NCBI RefSeq assembly: GCF_902635505.1
Contig: NC_045427.1
Location: 503,824,665 to 503,888,664, forward strand
DNA length: 64,000 nt
Reading direction: 5' to 3'
Source of the DNA: Sarcophilus harrisii
Lineage: Eukaryota > Chordata > Mammalia > Dasyuromorphia > Dasyuridae
Numbering within the stretch: position 1 is the stretch's first letter; every line of letters starts with the position of its first letter. The notes under the pieces are model-generated. The model was given only the letters and a program-made list of their open reading frames with translations. It had not been told where the DNA came from and ran no database searches. Shown in pieces: positions 35,369 to 46,440 of this stretch. A program made the position numbers and the translations under genes.

Positions 35369-35597
35369 TTTTACTGGTTTGATTTGATTTTTCTTGTGCA
35401 GCATAATAATTGTATAAATATGTATTCATATATTGGATTTAACATATATTTCTACTTTAACATATACTGGACTACTTGCCATTTAGGGGAGGGCATGGGG
35501 GAAAGGGAGAAAATCGGAACACAAGATTTTGCTAGGACTAATGTTGAAGAATTGTCCATGCATATGTTTGAAAAATAAAAAGTTTTAATAAAAAAAG
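34136..35597 (+). mobile_element. 5'-truncated L1, ORF2 C-terminal region and 3' UTR
   Basis: It starts near 'GGAAAATTAGAAATTAGTAT', the distal L1 ORF2. The frame read in pieces shows GTLIHCWW and later IPFDP-like stretches, which correspond to the C-terminal segment of mammalian L1 ORF2p. It continues into a 3' UTR with a CT microsatellite (35306-35368) and ends AATAAAAAGTTTTAATAAAA. ORF2 is interrupted by many stops, so it is dead. It is 5'-truncated, with no endonuclease or RT motifs present, and clearly older than the TSD-flanked copies. Confidence 0.85.
35306..35368. repeat. (CT)n microsatellite in L1 3' UTR
   Basis: About 28 CT units within the L1 at 34136-35597. Confidence 0.95.
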
Positions 35598-36419
35598 TAA
35601 CTGCTATTTGGAATTATCTATATCACTATTGTCTCTTTGTGGGGTTAATAGAGTTTTGCCTATATTAGGAATGTTTTTGACTTTTAAAAGAAGTAAAAAA
35701 AAAAAGTTCACGAGCAAGTAGATTGTTTTTTTAAAGAATAGAACCTTTCTTTTAAATTAAATGACCATTTTTTCTAATGCAATGGACTTGTTAGCCAACA
35801 ATGGAAGCTGAGATTCCTTACTACACTGTATAAGAACACAGGCATTTATAATAGCATGCTTTAGAAGCCCACCTCCCACTTCCAATTACCCCAGCAACAC
35901 CTTGTCTTGAAAAGATCTCATGCTGAGTAAATAGGATCTCTCCCTAGAAAGTGTTAGTCATTTTACTGACCCAAAACATACCTTCATGCTATCAGGCTGT
36001 TCAGGAAACCCCAAGTGGAAAAATCACAGGTAAAGACAGATGACCATCATAAAGAGGCCCCTGGAAGAGTGAGTGTGAGGAGGCTGAAATAGATGAGACA
36101 AGGATTTGGGGGAACTTCCAAGAAGTACAGGAGTACGAGATGTCACCAGAGAGATGGCAGACCCCACGGCCCAGTTATAGGATTAGTGGATAACCAGAGG
36201 GCTTTACTAGGATTCTCTCCTGATGTCTGAAGAAACCGAGGAAGACTTCCAATGGATGAACTTCCCCTGGAAAGTTTTTACGAGGATCACAGAGCTCAAA
36301 ATGACCTCAAAAGCCATCCAGGGTAACCCCTTCATCTTAAAAATGGATAGGAGTTGCAGAGTCCAGGTGGACATGGATACTTTGAGGTCTGTATTTTTTA
36401 AAAGGAACATTCATGGGAT
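35598..36419. other. Unannotated interval
   Basis: No gene. A 71-codon plus frame at 36223 has no domain. Confidence 0.4.
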
Positions 36420-36610
36420 TCGAGATTCACAAATTTAGAGTTGAAAGGGACCTCAGAGACCTAGTAAAACCTCATCATTTATCAACTAAGGAAACTGAGA
36501 CCTAGGGAGGATGCATGATGCATCCAGCTAGGAAGTGTTAGAGGTGGGATTTAAACCCAAGTTCTCCTGACTCGGAGCCCAATGTCCTTATCCGATACAT
36601 CTTGCTGCCT
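36420..36610 (-). repeat. MIR-family SINE
   Basis: 'TTTAGAGTTGAAAGGGACCT', 'ACTAAGGAAACTGAGACCTA' and 'CATCTTGCTGCCTC' in reverse order. Confidence 0.65.
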
Positions 36611-39600
36611 CTTACCCACATCAATGAATCACAGATACAGATCTGTTTAAGGACAGATACCTGTGTGCAGGCATCGATACAAATCTTAAATTGGGCCCTC
36701 AGGTTTATAGTTAACTTGGATTATGGTTTTTATAGTCATTTTGTGAAATGAGAAATCAATCAAGCAATAAGCACTTATGAAGTGCACATGATGTTCCTCA
36801 AGGCAACTCTAAAACATACTTCAATCTACAAAAACCAAGTTTTTAGAAAAGATCAAAGAGAAATCTGAAGCTTTTTTGTCTTAAGTATACTAACATGATT
36901 GCTAGAGAGGAATGCAGGTTGTATTTAAATAAAGAGGCAGATTAATTTTCTTTAATGAGCTCCTATCGCAATATAGAATTTTTCTATAATACTTTATTAA
37001 TTAAATTTATAAATAATCACAGAGGCTTCTATTAGGAGGAAAAGAGGAAATCCAAGTGATTTATACCCATGAAGAGTCTTCCCAATGGTACAGTAAATTG
37101 TCAATACTATCTTTCAAATGCTTTGCAAAACAGAAAGTATGTATTTTTTGCAAATTGAAAATCTGAATCTATTTTGGTTTCCATGGATGATATTTCAGTT
37201 TCAAACAAGCTAGGCTTATTTGCTTATATCTAACCCAATATAAGACGATTCAAAGAGGTGGAGAGTATTAATTTCTAGGATAAGGAGTTAGAATTGGGAG
37301 GGATCTTTAGGAAAGGTTTCTAGTAGGCAAGAAAGCTAAGGATATGAAAGGGCAGATACTAAGAAGGAGCATATATCAATAGACAGCAAGAATTCTCCAT
37401 ATCCCAATGAATAGGTCCCACAAGGTGAAGAATATTCTTTAGTCTGTGGACTACAAAAGTTGCACTATTAAATAATTTTCTGTTCTGTGTGTGGGGAGGA
37501 CTAGGGTTCAGTTCTAGGGAATTTTCCATTAATAAAGGAGGTAGGTTCCCTCTCCTCACACTCTGTTTCCATTAAACCCTCTACCATGCTATCTAGTAGA
37601 ACAAGAAAAGGATTAAAAAGAATTCAATGACCAATATGAATTGGAATTAGGACAGAGAACTTATTCTTATACACATACAAAAATCTAAACATTAAAAAAA
37701 CACAAAAATCTTCACAAGTGTGCATTAATAAGATAAAATTTAGTAATATTTTTCTCCAATAAATACACTCTTGACTTTATTGATAGTGTAGGACATAGGA
37801 ACTCTGAACTTCTTACTATAGGGGTACTCAGGCATAGGAACTATTATATGAACTATGAGAATTCCAGTGCAGGGAAAATTGACTTGTTATGAATTCCCCA
37901 AGCCTTTCAGGTTGCATTTATACTCCATTTGAGGTTGGGAAGAGAAGACAAAGTCGCTATGAAAATAAGTATCCATCTTTCCCCATCCTTACTGGAGTCC
38001 CATATTGCAATCTAGAAAGTCAAATTCAAAATGGCCCTTTTCAGAAGCTATTTCTTCTTTTAAGAGGCAAGGAACCACTCAGATTTACCACGTTCAATTT
38101 CTCTAAAAAGCCACTGAACCCACTTTGACTTAGTTTCAAGCCATCTTAGGAATTCTTAGGGTTCTGTTTCATCAGATGTTGGTTCAGTTTCTTTTGTCTT
38201 ATAGTATTTAGAGACATTTTCATTCTTTTAAATATTTGGTAGACATATTACTGTATTATTTTAGTACCATCCCTGTTGATTTATCTGCTTATGCTCTAAG
38301 TTTTTAAACTAAGTTTTCTTTCTCCTTTAGCAGTTATCTTTTTTTTCTTTATAAATTCTATCAATTATTTTCTGACTTCTTCTTTTTTGATGATGGGTCC
38401 CCGAGCTCAAAGTCTCCTCTCTCACCTTGGGAAATCCATGTTGTCCCATGTCTCCTAGAGATGGAATTGGACCCAGCTGGGCTGCCTGGACTGCCCCATT
38501 TATTGGGGACCCTTCTCTAGGTTACTTTTGCAAATGTATGCTGAGTGGAGTCCTGAAATTCACTTTTTGGTATCGGAGCATAGAAGGTGATCTAAGAGGC
38601 TGACCATGATGGTCAAGATTGCAGCAGTATCAGGGAAGCTGTGGGCTGGATAAGCCTGTAGTATGCCTTACTGGAGCATGGAAACTGGTAATGTGAACCC
38701 TATTAGAGATTAGTATTCTTTGCTGCTAATTCATAAAGCTTAAGATGCTTGATTTCTTAACCTGTGGGATGAACTGCAATTATTCTCCCTTGGGCATATG
38801 ATGTTTCTTTGGGGTTGAAAATATTTAGAACTTCATATTTTTTATATGACCTTCAATTCTTATATTTGCATCCCCAGAACTTAGCCCAGTAACTGACACT
38901 CAGGAGGGTTTTAAGTGCTTTTTTCCTTCCCTATCCATCCAGTCATTTAAGAGAATTTAGAGAGTACTGCCAGGTAATTTGGGGAAATGGTATTATGAAG
39001 AGAACAGGAAAATCAAGAGGAGATGCCTTTTTGGAATAGTAAGGATTTAGGCCCTGAAATATCTGAGACAGAGCTTAAAGACAAAATTGGGGGAGATGCA
39101 ACAAGCACATTTTGTGTACTGAAATCTGTACCAGGTCCACAATTTTTTTTCCCCTTTAGGTTTTCTTAGCACAAAGTCTTCCAAGTCAGCACATTTTCAT
39201 CGACTCCACAAGTAATCCTTGTCCTGAAGAATTGGCATTCTAACAACATCTAGCTAGCAACTAAATTTGTTGAAATTTAAGAATATTACAATAAGATTAA
39301 GTGATTTGCCTAGGGTCAATGGCAGCTACTATGTATTAGCATTAAGACAAAACTCAGGTGAATCAGATAATGTCATTACTCTTTCTTCAGCTTAAAAAGT
39401 TAGAGGTACTAAACTAAGAAATTTCGTAGGATGCAAATTATTTAATACTGTTGTAAGCACTTTCATCCCCAATTCAAAGAAATTACATGTCCAATTATTG
39501 CTAAGATGTCCAAAAGTATCATCTTCGTATATACAAACTTTAAACTAAGTTAGACTCCTGATAAAAACTTACATAATAATCCTAAAATTATAACTATCAT

Positions 39601-41199
39601 GGGGACATAGAGCTTTAGTACACCTAATGTCTAAGCTAAGGGCTGGGGATAAAAAGCAAAAATATGGATGTGACCTCAGGAGCTCACATTCTAATAGGGG
39701 AAGCCAACATGAAAAATAATGTTAATGGAAGGTACTATTAGTAGGAAGGGGCTGTAAAGGCCATTTGGTTTTGAACCAAATCTTGAATGACACCGAGTGC
39801 CACGGGACATGAGTTCCAAGGGCACTCCAAGCATGAGAGTAAGTCAGTGAAAAGGCATGAGAATTTGAAGTGTGTAAGAAATAAGTAGATATCTAGCTTG
39901 ATTATGCTGATTTTTTTTAAGGGTGGGGTTTTTATTTATTTATTTTTTTAGATAGTGTTAGAGGGGAAAAATGAAGCTTGACAAATATATATAAAAAAAT
40001 AGGCATTGTCACTGGATCATCTCCATAAAATATACCTAGAAAGCTAGGAAGAAGCCAGGTTGTAAACGACTTCAAAGGCCAAAAAGAACATCTTATCTTT
40101 GATGCTGGAGATTAAAAGGAAACTTAAGAAACTGGTAGTGTCATCCTATCCCAAATCCTGATTCAGAAGGCAACTTCAAAAGTTCCTTCCAAGATGCAGT
40201 AGTTTAGTTAATACTATCATTTGGCACCTAAAAGCTTAACTCACTAAATCTCTGAAGGAACCTCCTTTGGTTTTCATTTGGCTGCAGATAGTCATACTAT
40301 CTCCAGACTTTTTTAATCCTAAGCATTTTCTCTTACATTTGTGTGATTGAAAAAGTCAAATGTTTTTGGTATTGAATTATATGTCTTAATTGTGAAGCAA
40401 GAGATTAATTCCTAAACTTCTGCAGTGGAACACTGGCTATAAAAATCTTACTCATTTAGTAGTTTGTATTTTTTACCTTTTCAATGGAGGCAAAGAGGGA
40501 AGGAATTTAGAAGTGGGAAAAAAAAATCAATATTTAAATAAAAGAAACCCATTAAGAAAGTCAGTTTTTAAAAAGTACAACATACTTCAAGGAACTTTAA
40601 TAGAACTTATTTTTAAAAATGAATAAAAAGGTGTTACACATCAAAGTGATAAATACTTTAAAAATATATTAAGATCTATTGAAACAGAGACCCCAGAAAT
40701 TCCAGACTTCAGAGGATTTTGAACTATCTACTAAACTGTAACCATCCAATACTTTATAAGGAAAGTTATTGGGTACCCATTATTAAAGGCATTTGAAATC
40801 CTGGATAAGACTCCCTCCATTTTACAAAATATATCAAACTACTTTTAGGAAATATGAAGTACCAATATTTCAAGTCCCCTTCCGTGGAAGTCTTTGAACA
40901 GATAAACAGTTTGTGAGAGAACAGTAGCAAACAGCATTGGTCAAAGAGAACAGTTAGGTTCATCAATTATTGCGACAACATTCAAGATGACAGCTTCATA
41001 ATCAAAACCCAGAAGATGCACATTTTAAAATGTTCAACAGTTCATATGAGATGTTCCATGTTCATCTGGTTTCTTCTTCCAGCTTTAATCATCTCAACAG
41101 ATGGTAATTAGCTGAGGCTATTCTCTTTTCTGCAGCTGGTCCTCTTCCAAGTCTCTTAGGTCTTTGCTTCCAAGATTGGTATAAACAGTTTAAAATCCA
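36611..41199. other. Largely unannotated interval 3' of BCL2L10
   Basis: This 4.6-kb stretch has few recognisable repeats; a short L2-like scrap lies near 38870-38920. It should hold the BCL2L10 3' UTR at its right edge. On the minus strand, candidate polyadenylation hexamers are ATTAAA at 40596-40601 and AATAAA-type sequence near 39935-39950. Neither can be chosen from sequence alone. Its low repeat density fits sequence under some constraint, but does not prove it. Confidence 0.4.
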
Positions 41200-41331
41200 T
41201 TATCGTACGGCTAATAGAAGAGCTAATCCCACCAGTCCAAATCCTGCGGCGGCCACTATACAGCACAGGGTACTCTTTGGATCACTTTGTGGGGGAGGCT
41301 GCTTCTGGGTGAAGTGGTGGTGAAAGCCAGT
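41200..41331 (-). CDS. BCL2L10: BCL2L10 exon 2 (end of BH2 and membrane anchor)
   Basis: This is the last coding exon: 43 codons plus TAA at 41200-41202. The intron ends ...CTTCCTGTCCAG at 41332, a good acceptor with a pyrimidine tract, and the exon starts in phase 0 with ACT. It supplies TGFHHHF, finishing the BH2 motif begun by GGW in exon 1. A Pro/Gln/Ser-rich linker follows, then a hydrophobic segment of about 21 residues (protein residues 164-184), ending AVR. This is the C-terminal anchor that places the protein in mitochondrial or ER membranes in this family. From memory, the AAAGFG..GLA.LL.VR pattern matches the tail of chicken NR-13 better than the human BCL2L10 tail. The 3' UTR is not delimited. 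Confidence 0.9.
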   Translation of the reverse strand, partial: TGFHHHFTQKQPPPQSDPKSTLCCIVAAAGFGLVGLALLLAVR

Positions 41332-42299
41332 CTGGACAGGAAGAGAAGAGAAAACATTGGTCATCTCACTTTCTCCAAACATCAGATTTGTCTTTGCATC
41401 CCTAGGACATAGTGGACATTTTAATAACCACTTATTCAATTTAGTCTCTCACTCCAGTTCCCTCAAAAAGAAGTTCAACATTTGTTGAAAATTAATAAGT
41501 GTTTATTCTATGTAAAAAATTACATGCCTGTTATCAGAGAGGATGCTTTGATCACGAGGCATCTGGCAATATTTGGGGCTATTTAAGTCACCATTGTAGA
41601 AGAGTCATGACAATCAAAAGTGACCAAGTTTGGTTTTCCTGGGTCCAAGCCCAGTACTCTACTGTACCACCTAAATGCCTCAAACTTCTAGAAGAATGAA
41701 CAGCTCCTTACTGAATATCTGGATAGTTTAATGCAGAAAAAGTTTTCATAACACTGGTGCTGTTATTTGCACCAGAAATATTGATTATATAAAGGGGAGT
41801 GATTAGAAGTGAGCACATGAAATAAGAGCTACTCATTATCATTTTCAAGCATATTTCTGAACAAAAGACATAGACTATTTTGAAGATCCTCTGGATTATT
41901 AGATTCCCATTAACCCTTGAGCTACTAAAGCTGGCAGTTGCTCCACCATCTCCATTCAGGATAATCAAAAGTGACAGTAATTAAACTCCAGATGGTTGCA
42001 TTTTAACATTGCTGGGTAGAGGAGTTTGTATAATAACAAGCTGTATTTGGCATTCTTCTGGCAACTTTAGTCTTTATACTCTATTTTTTCTGTCAAATAA
42101 CTCACATAAATATCCCCTGAACCCATTAATATTTAGATAAGTGCCACATTTGTTTTTTTCATCAACTTCATTTATAGCAAATCCCAGTAAAATGCTAAAT
42201 GTCACCATGTCCCCCAGTTAGAAATGGTATCATTGGATGAAGTGTTGGGATTTAACAGAAAATGTCCTCCCACTTCCTACCACAGTATGCTGGGCCTGA

Positions 42300-42440
42300 A
42301 GTCAGAAAGACCAGAGTTCAAATTCTGTCTATGGATCACTGTGACCTAGAGCAAATCACTTAATTTATTTCAGTTTCCTCAACTGTTTCCAGGGTTGTGA
42401 GATATTTGCATAGTGCTTGGAACCTAATAAATACCTATTC
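42300..42440 (+). repeat. MIR/THER SINE in intron
   Basis: 'CAGAGTTCAAATTCTGTCTA' (box B-like), 'GAGCAAATCACTTAATTTAT' and 'CAGTTTCCTCAACTG'. It is antisense to BCL2L10. Confidence 0.7.
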
Positions 42441-42891
42441 CCTAATTTCATGGAAACACAATACATATACTTAGATCCTGAATTCATTCATTTATGATTT
42501 AAAAAGCCTATAATGTTAAGGCACGGGACTATCTGGTGGGGATTTTAAAAAATTTTTATTAAGGCCTCTGAATATTCAGGTTGGGTCAACAAAAAGCACC
42601 ACAATAGCCCCAAGTCTCTTTGGTAACCTTTAAAAAAATGTGGTAACCCACATGAAAGTCCCAACACAAACCTGAAAGTAAACTGAACTACAAGTATCAG
42701 AAATATGTCCAGGCATGAAATATTGAGAATTGAAGGGGGGGACCCGCTAGTCCCTCATTTAAAAGATGAGCAAACAACGTCAGGGTGTTAATCAAGGCCA
42801 CTGTGGCTAATCAACTGAACCCAGGTGTTCTGACTCCCATGTAGAAGTTTGAACATCCTTAGGCATCTAAGTTCTCCTAGGTTGTGAGTGA

Positions 42892-42999
42892 GAGACACAG
42901 ACAGACACAGACACACAGACACACAGACACACAGACACACAGACACACAGACACACAGACACACAGACACACAGACACACAGACACACAGACACACACA
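42892..42999. repeat. (ACACAGAC)n minisatellite-like repeat in intron
   Basis: About 12 copies of an 8-base unit ACACAGAC, nearly perfect, ending in (AC)n. It is open in several frames (67-95 codons), which is an artefact. Confidence 0.95.
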
Positions 43000-44083
43000 T
43001 ACAAGAACTAGAGAGGAGAAAAACGTGGGAGGGGGCGAGTGTAAGGTTTTGAAGCCAAAAGGACCAGGTAGGCAATTAGGATTCTGAAGCGGGTACATTT
43101 AAATAGGTGATAAGGTGCCTAACTCAGAGCACATCCCACCCTAATTTTATAGATGCAGAAGTTACATTAGCTAAGAGGCAGAGGCATCATTTTTATTCAA
43201 GTGCTTTAATTCTCTTGTGCGGAGAAAGAATCAATTGCAAATTGGAGAAGTGAGTCTCAACTACATCCCACAGCCGATTTTCCAAGTTTTGGGACTTGAG
43301 CTGTCCATATATGGGCAAAACATTTAGGCCCGATAGAAGAGCTTTCCAAAAGGCTCGTGGGAGAGTGGAAGGGGAAAAAATCCTGCCACATTTTTAGGGG
43401 AGGGAGAGGAGAAAGCCAGAGACGAGATTACCCCGGCGGGCCGGTCTAGCGCCAGCATTCAGACTAAACTGTGGCGAGAAAGGTCGCTGGGTGAATGGAA
43501 CACGGTTTGTGCGACCCTCTTTTTCTTCTTTTTTGGGGATCGGGGGGATGCAGACACAAAAATCTAACTCAAGCGTTCGATCCACCCTCAGCATCCAGGC
43601 TGAAGTGAAGCGAGACTCTCTCCACTTCTGCTGGAGGGCTCCCCCTTAAAGTAAGAAGCATTTACCGACTGCCGAGTTTTACTTTCAGAACCGACGACTC
43701 TGCGTTCGGTTAAGGAAAAAAAACAAAAGAAAAAATCCAGCCCACAGGAGTCCTTGCGGCCGGAACGCAGAACTTCCGCGTCGGACAGAGAAGGAATTTC
43801 CCTGCCTCCCACTCGCTCTCGGAAACTCCGCGCGGCTCTCCCCGGCCCAGGCCCCCCGCCCTGCTCCTCGCCCCGGAGGCCCCCCACCCCTCGGGAAACC
43901 GGGGGGCCGGGCCGGGCGGGCGCGGCGCCCTCGGGCGTGCGCATGGGACGTGACTCTTTGTGAGCAAGCCGCGGGGTCAGGGCAGGGCCGGACCCCCTCC
44001 GGCCATGTGGCCGAGCGCGGCGGCGCGCCCCTTCCCCTCGTCCGGGCGCTCCCTGCGGAGGAGAGGATGCCGCCCGTGCTCAC

Positions 44084-44512
44084 CCAGCCTCCGTTCTCCC
44101 GCAGCCACGCGCCCTTCTTCTCCACCAGATAGTGGCAGAGCTCCTCGGCCAGGCGCCGGCTCATCTCGCTCCGGAGCCGCCCTCGCTGCTGCTTCTCCTG
44201 CTCCTCCATCTCCAGCATCGCCCCGGCAAACACCACCAGCACCGCCACCCGGCCCCAGTTGAAGCCGCCCTGGTCCATCATCTCCGCCACTTCGGGGATG
44301 ACCCGCTCGGGCGGCTGGTCGAGCAGCTGACTCTTGGCGCACTCGAAGAAGTCGCGGTAAGTCCGGCGGAGCTCCTGGGCCACCGCGCGCATCGTGGCCG
44401 CGGCCGGAGTGGAGGGCGCCCGTTCCTGGCAGCCCTCCGCACGGCAGCAGTGCTCCAGGTAGTCGCTCACCAGCCGCCGCGTCTCCTCCCGAAGGGCATC
44501 CTCGGTCTCCAT
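44084..44512 (-). CDS. BCL2L10: BCL2L10 exon 1 (BH4, BH3-like, BH1, start of BH2)
   Basis: This exon gives residues 1-143 of a 186-residue BCL-2 family regulator of mitochondrial apoptosis (Boo/Diva/NR-13 type). The ATG at 44510-44512 is in a strong GCCATGG context; the frame upstream opens only with a GTG. The N-terminal helix (1-21, ALREETRRLVSDYLEHC) aligns with human LRERTELLLADYL. An APSTP linker follows at 32-36, as in human. The BH3-like helix (about 43-56, AVAQELRRTYRDFF) lacks the usual LxxxGD, also true of human. BH1 contains NWGRV at 85-89, then LVVFAGAML. The exon ends WLRENGGW (136-143) and splices at GTGAGC in phase 0. Family assignment is firm; orthology to BCL2L10 rather than another BCL-2 paralogue rests on these motifs and the intron position. 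The frame is intact. Whether the protein protects or promotes death differs among species and cannot be read here. Confidence 0.93.
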
Positions 44513-44615
44513 GGCTCCAGCCGAGGGAGAGCCCGACACCAGCCCGCAGTCACAGCCTCTTTCCCGGGGCGTCGGGGCTTCTTAACTCGGCGGGGGCGGA
44601 GTTCGGCGGCGTTGT

Positions 44616-44633
44616 CCCCGCCCCGGGGCGGGG
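44616..44633. promoter_or_regulatory. Palindromic GC boxes upstream of BCL2L10
   Basis: CCCCGCCCCGGGGCGGGG is a perfect 18-bp palindrome made of two opposed Sp1/KLF-type GC boxes, about 105-120 bp upstream of the ATG. Another GC box, GGGGGCGGAG, lies at 44592-44601. Binding is inferred. Confidence 0.6.
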
Positions 44634-44660
44634 CCGCGCCCGCGCCACGCCCCCATCCGC

Positions 44661-45470
44661 GCCTGCCTCCCTGCAGACTTCGCTTTCTTTTTCTCTGGGC
44701 CAAGTCCTGCGTTCCTTGGAGCATCACACCTCTCCTGCACCTGAGGCCCCCCCTCCTTTCAGCCCTCGCCTCGGAGAGAAGCCGCCGCGGGTGCCCGCGC
44801 AGAGGGGAAGCGGGCTTCGCTCCGGTCTTTCTGTAATCTCTGCCTCTAAGAGGAAGGGACCGCGGCGTCAGAGTCCTGGGCAGCGTCCAGGGCTCTCAAG
44901 TGTCATTTCCTTCCTCTCAGAGCAAGCATCTCGGGCTGGGGGGGGGAGGGGACGGGAGTGGGATAGATCGTGGAGGTCGTCAGCATCCTTCCCAATAACT
45001 GAGCATGTGCGAAAAGCTAAGCCTTAAACAGGGCATAGAAGCCGAGGGCTGGCTCCTTCCGCTGGTCCTGGACAAAGAAAAAGAGAAAAGCAAATAGGGA
45101 CAGAGGGAATGGAACAGAGTCGGCCTGGCAGCCCAGTCTTCCAGCTTCCTGGCTTAGGGAGGTGCATTCCTTTTTCTAGTGAGAATTCCCAGAAGTTGTG
45201 GGCTGGAGATTTATGGCGAGAGAATGGGTGTTTCTGAACTCTCTGTGTCCTAATAGCTGTTAACCGTTAAAAGCTTGATCAGTAAAAGGGCGAACCTTAA
45301 TGCCAGAGGATGAAGGATGGATATGGTAGGTCGATCTTTCTCCTGAGGAAAGGGGAGAGAATTAAGATGCAGACCGAGACCTGTGGTTTTGGATAAGCCA
45401 CTGAAGAAACTGTGTGTGTGTGTGTGTGTTAAACTTGCATAGCGCTAATAAGGAATTTCACTCACCCAGT
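44661..45470. other. Upstream flank of BCL2L10
   Basis: GC content falls off from the CpG island. No coding exon recognised. There is a (GT)n run at about 45413-45429. Plus-strand open frames here mirror GC-rich sequence and have no domains. Confidence 0.5.
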
Positions 45471-45473
45471 CTG

Positions 45474-46191
45474 GGGGAAATGGGAGAGAGAAAACGTTTG
45501 TTTATTAGAAAAAAAGGCAGGTAGTGCCCGGATGTTGGTGTTCTTTTTTCCAAAACACAGACAGGTGATAAAAGTTTGGATCTTTGATTGTGTCCTTCAA
45601 TATAGCCCGGTTAGCCTCAGAGCCTGCTTGGTTCCAAGAGATCTTGCAGCTTTGTCCTTGGCTTCTGCCTCTGCTTTCTTCAGCCTCCAGCCAGCACCAA
45701 GGTGGAAGATGCAATGAATCTTTTGCCTCGAAGAAAGGGCTTGTGGGCTTCCTCCCAGAGTGCTCCTCTCCGACCCCAGTCAATGTTCCGGAGAAATTCC
45801 TCCCAGAGTGCTCCTCTCCGACCCCAGTCAATGTTCCCAGAAAACTCTCAGGAAAACTCTCTCAAGCATGATCTCCCAAAGGTTAAGTCCGCCTTCTGGA
45901 GAGAGAGGGATTCTGGGTTATCTCCCAGAGTGCTCTCTGGCCCTAAGGGAGGTGTGAATTCGGATATCTCATACTAAGCCTGAAATCTCCCAAACGCGTG
46001 AACTCCATTAAGTACTTAGATACTTATAGGCTCTCTAAAGCTGTGAACACAAACACTGTTTCTTTCAGTTGTACTTAGTACCTTGTTTCAAGTTCTGGCC
46101 CAAAATATCTCTTTCTAAGATCAAATGAATCATATTGAACCATGCCAATTTAGATAATTATTGTCTCTATCAACTCTAATGGCTTAACAAT
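45474..46191 (-). mobile_element. Candidate solo ERV LTR
   Basis: On the minus strand the block begins TGTTAAGCCATTAG (46191), and near its end has CTAATAAACAAACG (AATAAA), then a short U5-like stretch ending CCCCCA near 45474. TG...CA ends and a late polyadenylation signal suggest an LTR. A 39-bp direct repeat with 48-bp period (45751 and 45799) lies inside. No target duplication or internal region was found, so family is open. Confidence 0.45.
45751..45837. repeat. Perfect 39-bp direct repeat, 48-bp period
   Basis: Copies at 45751-45789 and 45799-45837 are identical. A third, partial relative (CTCCCAGAGTGCTCTCTGGC) follows near 45921. Confidence 0.9.
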
Positions 46192-46274
46192 TTGTAAAGA
46201 TTCCAACAGCCGGAGTTCTGGGAAGGCAGTGTCTGGGCTTCTTTAATCTCAGACTGGTTGGTGGGTGTTGATGT

Positions 46275-46440
46275 ATCTATGAACACTGGTTTAGAGTCAG
46301 AGAACTTTGGTTCAAATCTGCCTCTGCTTCAATAACTGTGATCACGGACATATCCAGATAATGTTTCTGGGCCTCAGTTTCCTCTCTGAAAAATAAAGGT
46401 CTCTAAATGTCATTTCACGTTCTAAATCCTATTATTCTAC
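46275..46440 (+). repeat. MIR/THER SINE
   Basis: 'TTAGAGTCAGAGAACTTTGG', 'GGTTCAAATCTGCCTCTGC' (box B) and 'GGGCCTCAGTTTCCTCTCTG'. Confidence 0.75.

Larger units (their letters stand above)
41332..44083 (-). other. BCL2L10: BCL2L10 intron 1
   Basis: A 2752-bp phase-0 intron with GTGAGC donor (at 44083) and CAG acceptor (at 41332). BCL2L10 in other vertebrates likewise has its intron inside BH2 right after the GGW codons. It contains part of the CpG island, an ACACAG-type microsatellite (42892-42999) and a MIR (42300-42440). The exon 1 frame stays open into the intron as far as 43685. Confidence 0.85.
43730..44660. promoter_or_regulatory. BCL2L10: CpG island / BCL2L10 promoter region
   Basis: CpG dinucleotides are dense across this stretch and sparse outside it. 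The island covers the start of intron 1, exon 1 and about 150 bp upstream of the start codon, the usual position of a CpG-island promoter. No TATA box is seen at a fitting distance. The transcription start is not resolved. Confidence 0.8.

Noticed and set aside
38220-38590. Possible plus-strand LTR followed by a TGGTATCGGAGC primer-like site
   Set aside because: Only a short match to a leucine-type primer site. No clear TG...CA limits, polyadenylation signal or related copy in the window.
44513-44539. Longer BCL2L10 N-terminus starting at 44539
   Set aside because: That codon is GTG. The ATG at 44510-44512 has a strong context and aligns with the start of the human protein.
44132-44836. 234-codon plus-strand open frame
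   Set aside because: It is antisense to BCL2L10 exon 1 in a GC-rich island, with no domain; a composition shadow.
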